Assembly: GCA_033239005.1 (NCBI GenBank)
Contig: BSQZ01000030.1
Coordinates: 2,291,001 to 2,355,000, forward strand
Source of the DNA: Lamellibrachia satsuma
Lineage: Eukaryota > Annelida > Polychaeta > Sabellida > Siboglinidae
DNA length: 64,000 nt
Reading direction: 5' to 3'
Shown: positions 56,290 through 64,000 of the stretch, in pieces
Layout: every line of letters starts with the position of its first letter
Position numbering within the stretch: position 1 is the first letter of the stretch
Program-made: the position numbers and the translations under genes
Notes under the pieces: model-generated
What the model was told of the DNA's origin: nothing
What the model saw: only the letters and a program-made list of their open reading frames with translations
Database searches by the model: none

Positions 56290-57075
56290 TATGTATTTGT
56301 TACATGTATGTGTTACAAGTATTTGTTACATGTATTTGTTACATGTACGTGTTACATGTATTTGTTACATGTATTTGTTACATGTATTTGTTACATGTAT
56401 TTGTTACAAGTATTTGTTACAAGTATTTGTTACATGTATTTGTTACAAGTATTTGTTACATGTATGTGTTACAAGTATTTGTTACATGTATTTGTTACAA
56501 GTATTTGTTACATGTATGTGTTACAAGTATTTGTTACATGTATTTGTTACATGTATGTGTTACAAGTATTTGTTACATGTATTTGTTACATGTATTTGTT
56601 ACAAGTATTTGTTACAAGTATTTGTTACATGTATTTGTTACATGTATTTGTTACATGTATGTGTTACAAGTATTTGTTACAAGTATTTGTTACAAGTATT
56701 TGTTACATGTATTTGTTACATGTATGTGTTACAAGTATTTGTTACATGTATTTGTTACATGTATGTGTTACAAGTATTTGTTACAAGTATTTGTTACATG
56801 TATTTGTTACATGTATGTGTTACATGTATTTGTTACGAGTATGTGTTACGAGTATTTGTTACATGTATGTGTTACATGTATGTGTTACAAGTATTTGTTA
56901 CAAGTATGTGTTACAAGTATTTGTTACAAGTATTTGTTACATGTATTTGTTACATGTATGTGTTACATGTATTTGTTACAAGTATGTGTTACAAGTATTT
57001 GTTACATGTATTTGTTACATGTATTTGTTACAAGTATTTGTTACAAGTATTTGTTACATGTATGTGTTACATGTT
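56290..57075. repeat. 13-bp minisatellite, tatttgttacatg
   Basis: About 60 copies with two variable positions (atttg/atgtg and acatg/acaag). Because 13 is not a multiple of 3, all three forward frames encode the same 13-residue repeat without stops, giving false frames of about 265 codons. Confidence 0.98.
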
Positions 57076-58300
57076 TTTATAGTGACATTTGTAATTATTT
57101 GAAACACTTATGCGGCATGTGGACTTGACATCCTTTGTAAACATTTAATTATTATTATTTTTTTGTTTTTGATTATGCTGACAAAAGCATTCTTAATTTG
57201 AAATGAATATTAATCACATTATGTGACGCTATGTTATTTTTGTCTTGTTGCGAAAAGGTGTCTCCCACATTTTATGTCTTAATGGGAGTCTCCTTGACCT
57301 TTCTAATTATATTTATACTGTCTGTCTGTCTGTCTGTCTGTGGGTCTGTCTGTCTGTCATTGGGTGGGTGGGTGGGTGGGTGTGGGTGTGTTTTATACTT
57401 ACACTTGTATACTTGTAAGTTTTATAATTACCTTCACACCCAATTTACAAACTAATTATTAAATTGTTGTTATGCTATTATGTACAATTGGATGAATAAA
57501 CAATTCTGTCTTTAAAAGAAATTATAGCCAAATTACACTACAGAGGAGCCACTGTATGTAGGCATATTTTCAACACAGAGTTTGAATTTAAATAATGTTT
57601 TTTATTGTGCTATGTAAGACTAGAGCTTTGAGAGATACTGTATTTATGTGGTAATAAGTTTGTACACCTACATACTAAGTTGTTAGAAATATGTAAGTGT
57701 TATGTTGTTATGCTGATGAATTGCTAACTAGTATAGTGTCAACTGACAGTTTATTTATTTAATATTAGTAGTAGCTACATCTAATGAGATTCTCCCTGAC
57801 CTTGTCATGAATTATGCATTATTTTGTTCATGTTTGAAATGATTGGTCAAATACATACGTCTGAGTCTGTTTAATCGGCACCTCCAAGATGTGAGACAGT
57901 TGACCGCATTAGTGGTCAACTGTTTTCAATGTCCCTTACAGATTAGCACAGACACAGTGGTCATCTTCACTGATGTCAACAGTTTAGCACACTCATCTTC
58001 TCGGTTGGATATCATGGAGTGGAATTAGTGTCACTTAGTGTATCAGCTGCCTGTACAGCCTCTCATTTCAATCGAACACTGGATAACAAGATAGAGAAAT
58101 AAGGCCATGTAGGTTAATCCTCGTTGCTGCCTGTCATTACAGTGTAGATGGCATCATTCCTAAAAGCAAACATAATGTGCCACAGGGTCCAGCAGTGTTT
58201 TCATAGAGCCACCTAGTGACTGTGGATATAGGAGTCTCATGGCACCTACATTGCAATTAGTGGCTTTATCGTATAATGATGGAGTCACTTTGGAGCATCC
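57076..58300. other. Intronic sequence with (GTCT)n and (GGGT)n
   Basis: Short microsatellites at about 57318-57385; otherwise unique. A 61-codon frame at 57843-58028 has no recognised motif. Confidence 0.6.
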
Positions 58301-58304
58301 TCAC

Positions 58305-61300
58305 TGCCAGGAGCTTCTGACTGCACCAGTACCCCTGGCAGATCAACCCTTGTCACCAGAGACTTCTGACTGCATCAGTACCCCTGGCAGATCAACCCTT
58401 GTCACCAGAGACTTCTGACTGCATCAGTACCCCTGGCATATCAACCCTTGTCACCAGAGACTTCTGACTGCATCAGTACCCCTGGCAGATCAACCCTTGT
58501 CACCAGAGACTTCTGACTGCATCAGTACCCCTGGCAGATCAACCCTTGTCACCAGAGACTTCTGACTGCATCAGTACCCCTGGCAGATCAACCCTTGTCA
58601 CCAGAGACTTCTGACTGCACCAGTACCCCTGGCAGATCAACCCTTGTCACCAGAGATTTCTGACTGCATCAGTAGCCCTGACAGATCAACCCTTGTCACC
58701 AGAGACTTCTGACTGTACCAGTACCCCTGGCAGATCAACCCTTGTCACCAGAGACTTCTGACTGCATCAGTAGCCCTGACAGATCAACCCTTGTCACCAG
58801 AGACTTCTGACTGCATCAGTACCCCTGGCAGATCAACCCTTGTCACCAGAGACTTCTGACTGCATCAGTACCCCTGGCAGATCAACCCTTGTCACCAGAG
58901 ACTTCTGACTGCATCAGTACCCCTGGCAGATCAACCCTTGTCACCAGAGACTTCTGACTGCATCAGTACCCCTGGCAGATCAACCCTTGACACCAGAGAC
59001 TTCTGACTGTACCAGTACCCCTGGCAGATCAACCCTTGTCACCAGAGACTTCTGACTGCATCAGTAGCCCTGACAGATCAACCCTTGTCACCAGAGACTT
59101 CTGACTGTACCAGTACCCCTGGCAGATCAACCCTTGTCACCAGAGACTTCTGACTGCACCAGTAGCCCTGGCAGATCAACCCTTGTCACCAGAGACTACT
59201 GACTGTACCAGTACCCCTGGCAGATCAACCCTTGTCACCAGAGACTTCTGACTGCACCAGTAGCCCTGACAGATCAACCCTTGTCACCAGAGACTTCTGA
59301 CTGCATCAGTACCCCTGGCAGTTCAACCCTTGTCACCAGAGACTTCTGACTGCATCAGTACCCCTGGCAGATCAACCCTTGTCACCAGAGACTTCTGACT
59401 GCATCAGTACCCCTGGCAGATCAACCCTTGTCACCAGAGACTTCTGACTGCATCAGTACCCCTGGCAGATCAACCCTTGTCACCAGAGACTTCTGACTGT
59501 ACCAGTACCCCTGGCAGATCAACCCTTGTCACCAGAGACTTCTGACTGCATCAGTAGCCCTGACAGATCAACCCTTGTCACCAGAGACTTCTGACTGTAC
59601 CAGTACCCCTGGCAGATCAACCCTTGTCACCAGAGACTTCTGACTGCATCAGTAGCCCTGACAGATCAACCCTTGTCACCAGAGACTTCTGACTGCACCA
59701 GTACCCCTGGCAGATCAACCCTTGTCACCAGAGACTTCTGACTGCATCAGTACCCCTGGCAGATCAACCCTTGTCACCAGAGACTTCTGACTGCATCAGT
59801 ACCCCTGGCAGATCAACCCTTGTCACCAGAGACTTCTGACTGCATCAGTACCCCTGGCAGATCAACCCTTGTCACCAGAGACTTCTGACTGCATCAGTAC
59901 CCCTGGCAGATCAACCCTTGTCACCAGAGACTTCTGACTGCATCAGTAGCCCTGGCAGATCAACCCTTGTCACCAGAGACTTCTGACTGCACCAGTAGCC
60001 CTGGCAGATCAACCCTTGTCACCAGAGACTACTGACTGCACCAGTACCCCTGGCAGATCAACCCTTGTCACCAGAGACTTCTGACTGTACCAGTACCCCT
60101 GGCAGATCAACCCTTGTCACCAGAGACTTCTGACTGCACCAGTACCCCTGGCAGATCAACCCTTGTCACCAGAGACTTCTGACTGTACCAGTACCCCTGG
60201 CAGATCAACCCTTGTCACCAGAGACTTCTGACTGCACCAGTAGCCCTGGCAGATCAACCCTTGTCACCAGAGACTTCTGACTGCATCAGTAGCCCTGGCA
60301 GATCAACCCTTGTCACCAGAGACTTCTGACTGCATCAGTACCCCTGGCAGATCAACCCTTGTCACCAGAGACTTCTGACTGCATCAGTACCCCTGGCAGA
60401 TCAACCCTTGTCACCAGAGACTTCTGACTGCATCAGTACCCCTGGCAGATCAACCCTTGTCACCAGAGACTTCTGACTGCATCAGTACCCCTGGCAGATC
60501 AACCCTTGTCACCAGAGACTTCTGACTGCATCAGTAGCCCTGACAGATCAACCCTTGTCACCAGAGACTTCTGACTGTACCAGTACCCATGGCAGATCAA
60601 CCCTTGTCACCAGAGACTTCTGACTGCATCAGTAGCCCTGACAGATCAACCCTTGTCACCAGAGACTTCTGACTGCACCAGTACCCCTGGCAGATCAACC
60701 CTTGTCACCAGAGACTTCTGACTGCATCAGTACCCCTGGCAGATCAACCCTTGTCACCAGAGACTTCTGACTGCATCAGTACCCCTGGCAGATCAACCCT
60801 TGTCACCAGAGACTTCTGACTGCATCAGTACCCCTGGCAGATCAACCCTTGTCACCAGAGACTTCTGACTGTACCAGTACCCCTGGCAGATCAACCCTTG
60901 TCACCAGAGACTTCTGACTGCATCAGTAGCCCTGACAGATCAACCCTTGTCACCAGAGACTTCTGACTGTACCAGTACCCATGGCAGATCAACCCTTGTC
61001 ACCAGAGACTTCTGACTGCACCAGTAGCCCTGGCAGATCAACCCTTGTCACCAGAGACTACTGACTGTACCAGTACCCCTGGCAGATCAACCCTTGTCAC
61101 CAGAGACTTCTGACTGCACCAGTACCCCTGGCAGATCAACCCTTGTCACCAGAGACTTCTGACTGCACCCAGTACCCCTGGCAGATCAACCCTTGTCACC
61201 AGAGACTTCTGACTGCATCAGTACCCCTGGCAGATCAACCCTTGTCACCAGAGACTTCTGACTGCATCAGTACCCCTAGCAGATGAACCCTTGCCACCAG

Positions 61301-63592
61301 AGACTTCTGACTGCATCAGTACCCCTGACAGATCAACCCTTGTCACCAGAGACTTCTGACTGCATCAGTACCCCTGGCAGATCAACCCTTGTCACCAGAG
61401 ACTTCTGACTGCACACAGTACCCCTGGCAGATCTACTCTTGTCACCAGAGACTTCTGACTGCATCAGTAGCCCTGACAGGTCAACCCTTGTCACCAGAGA
61501 CTTCTGACTGCACCCAGTATCCCTGGCAGATCAACCCTTGTCACCAGAGACTTCTGACTGCATCAGTACCCCTGGCAGATCAACCCTTGTCACCAGAGAC
61601 TTCTGACTGCATCAGTAGCCCTGACAGGTCAACCCTTGTCACCAGAGACTTCTGACTGCACCCAGTACCCCTGGCAGATCAACCCTTGTCACCAGAGACT
61701 TCTGACTGCATCAGTACCCCTGACAGATCAACCCTTGTCACCAGAGACTACTGACTGCACCAGTACCCCTGGCAGATCAACCCTTGTCACCAGAGACTTC
61801 TGACTGCACCCAGTACCCCTGACAGATCAACCCTTGTCACCAGAGACTTCTGACTGCATCAGTACCCCTGGCAGATCAACCCTTGTCACCAGAGACTTCT
61901 GACTGCATCAGTAGCCCTGACAGGTCAACCCTTGTCACCAGAGACTTCTGACTGCACCAGTACCCCTAGCAGATCTACCCTTGCCACCAGAGACTTCTGA
62001 CTGCATCAGTACCCCTGGTTGATCTACCCTTGTCACCAGAGACTTCTGACTGCATCAGTACCCCTGGTTGATCTACCCTTGTCACCAGAGACTTCTGACT
62101 GCATCAGTACCCCTGGCAGATCTACCCTTGTCACCAGAGACTCTGACTGCATCAGTAGCCCTGGCAGATCAACCCTTGTCACCAGAGACTTCTGACTGCA
62201 TCAGTACCCCTGGCTGATCTACCCTTGCCACCAGAGACTTCTGACTGTACCAGTACCCCTGGCAGATCAACCCTTGTCACCAGAGACTCTGACTGCATCA
62301 GTAGCCCTGGCAGATCAACCCTTGTCACCAGAGACTTCTGAATGCATCAGTACCCCTGGCAGATCTACCCTTGTCACCAGAGACTCTGACTGCATCAGTA
62401 GCCCTGACAGATCAACCCTTGTCACCAGAGACTTCTGACTGCATCAGTACCCCTGGCAGATCAACCCTTGTCACCAGAGACTTCTGAATGCATCAGTACC
62501 CCTGGCAGATCAACCCTTGCCACCAGAGACTTCTGACTGCATCAGTACCCCTGGCAGATCAACCCTTGTCACCAGAGACTTCTGACTGCACCCAGTACCC
62601 CTGGCAGATCAACCCTTGCCACCAGAGACTTCTGACTGCACCAGTACCCCTGGCAGATCAACCCTTGCCACCAGAGACTTCTGACTGCATCAGTACCCCT
62701 GGCAGATCAACCCTTGCCACCAAAGACTTCTGACTGCATCAGTACCCCTGGCAGATCAGCCCTTGTCACCAGAGACTTCTGACTGCATCAGTAGCCTTGA
62801 CAGATCAACCCTTGTCACCAGAGACTTCTGACTGCATCAGTACCCCTGGCAGATCAACCCTTGCCACCAGAGACTTCTGACTGCATCAGTAGCCTTGACA
62901 GATCAACCCTTGTCACCAGAGACTTCTGACTGCATCAGTACCCCTGGCAGATCAACCCTTGCCACCAGAGACTTCTGACTGCATCAGTAGCCTTCACAGA
63001 TCAACCCTTGTCACCAGAGACTTCTGACTGCATCAGTAGCCTTGACAGATCAACCCTTGCCACCAGAGACTTCTGACTACATCAGTACCCCTGACAGATC
63101 AACCCTTGTCACCAGAGACTTCTGACTGCATCAGTACCCCTGGCAGATCAACCCTTGCCACCAGAGACTTCTGACTGCATCAGTACCCCTGGCAGATCAA
63201 CCCTTGTCACCAGAGACTTCTGACTGCATCAGTAGCCCTGACAGATCAACCCTTGTCACCAGAGACTTCTGACTGCATCAGTAGCCCTGGCAGATCAACC
63301 CTTGTCACCAGAGATTTCTGACTGCACCAGTACCCCTGGCAGATCAACCCTTGTCACCAGAGACTTCTGACTGCATCAGTAGCCCTGGCAGATCAACCCT
63401 TGTCACCAGAGACTTCTGACTGCACCAGTACCCCTGGCAGATCAACCCTTGTCACCAGAGACTTCTGACTGCATTAGTACCCCTGGCAGATCAACCCTTG
63501 CCACCAGAGACTTCTGACTGCACCCAGTACCCCTGGCAGATCAGCCCTTGTCACCAGAGACTTCTGACTGCATCAGTAGCCCTGACAGATCA
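58305..63592. repeat. 5.3-kb array, 49-bp unit
   Basis: About 107 copies of cttctgactgcatcagtacc plus cctggcagatcaaccc and ttgtcaccagaga. Variant positions (catc/cacc/tacc, acccctgg/agccctga, tgtcacc/tgccacc) recur in blocks, for example around 58660-59100 and 59500-59700, showing multi-unit duplication. Confidence 0.98.
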
Positions 63593-64000
63593 ACCTGTTG
63601 AACCAGTAGCCCTGGCAGATCAACCTGTTGAACAAGTACCCCTGACAGATCGACCTGTTGAACCAGTACACCTGGCAGATCAACCTGTTGAACCAGTACC
63701 CCTGGCAGATCGACTTGTTGAACCAGTACCCCTGGCAGATCGACCTGTTGAATCAGTACCCCTGGCAGATCAACTTGTTGAACCAGTAGCCCTGGCAGAT
63801 CGACCTGTTGAACCAGTAGCCCTTGCAGATCGACCTGTTGAACCAGTAGTCCTGGCAGATCAACCTGTTGAACCAGTACCCCTGGCAGATCGACCTGTTG
63901 AACCAGTAGCCCTTGCAGATCGATCTGTTGAACCAGTAGCCCTGGCAGATCGACCTGTTGAACCAGTACCCCTGGCAGATCAACCTGTTGAACAAGTACC
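63580..64000. repeat. 30-bp array derived from the 49-bp unit, runs off the window
   Basis: About 14 copies of ctgttgaaccagtacccctg plus gcagatcgac. It keeps the cagtacccctggcagatc core of the 49-bp array but replaces ccttgtcaccagagacttctgactgc with a shorter link, tgttgaac. The change is abrupt near 63592. Confidence 0.97.

Noticed and set aside
56291..57128. Three overlapping + frames of 263-274 codons, Cys/Tyr/Val-rich
   Set aside because: All three frames encode the same repeat of the 13-bp minisatellite.

Overview
This is eukaryotic, metazoan nuclear DNA: one large intron-rich gene on the + strand, broken by LINE fragments and very many minisatellite arrays. The LINE types and the protein suggest a marine invertebrate, probably a lophotrochozoan such as a mollusc. 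That placement is inference; nothing in the window fixes the species. No rRNA, intact tRNA, CRISPR array or prokaryotic gene organisation was seen.

The only host gene recognised is the 5' half of a phosphoinositide phospholipase C. Eleven coding exons between 10704 and 54202 join with no phase conflict into about 431 residues. In order they give a PH domain (10704-11810), a linker and EF-hand region (44584-50941) and the first half of the catalytic X domain (51811-54202). The PH and EF parts read most like the catalytically inactive PLCL/PRIP family. The X domain part reads more like an active PLC-delta and keeps both catalytic histidines. The first exon(s) and everything from the end of the X domain onward lie outside the window. 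One intron (44624-45127) is a clear AT-AC, U12-type minor-spliceosome intron.

Layout: 1-1490, 58-bp array. 1495-3740, unique. 3741-5955, 47-bp array made from the A-box part of a tRNA-like SINE. 6239-6895, foldback element. 7290-10555, four minisatellites. 10704-11810, PH-domain exons. 11811-44583, a 32.8-kb intron with two CR1/L2-like LINE copies, a minus-strand LINE remnant whose end is amplified into an 87-bp array, a 10-kb satellite of 46-bp units (18233-28195) and many smaller arrays. 44584-54202, the remaining nine exons with two further LINE fragments and arrays that touch splice acceptors. 54203-64000, the start of another long intron with a LINE remnant, a 13-bp array and a 5.3-kb array of 49-bp units that turns into a 30-bp array and runs off the window.

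The most unusual theme is where the arrays come from. At least two have a recognisable transposon source (SINE A box, LINE C-terminus). Two others are tandem copies of the 3' splice site just upstream of an exon of this gene, leaving long ladders of decoy acceptors. By rough addition, tandem arrays fill about 40 percent of the window.
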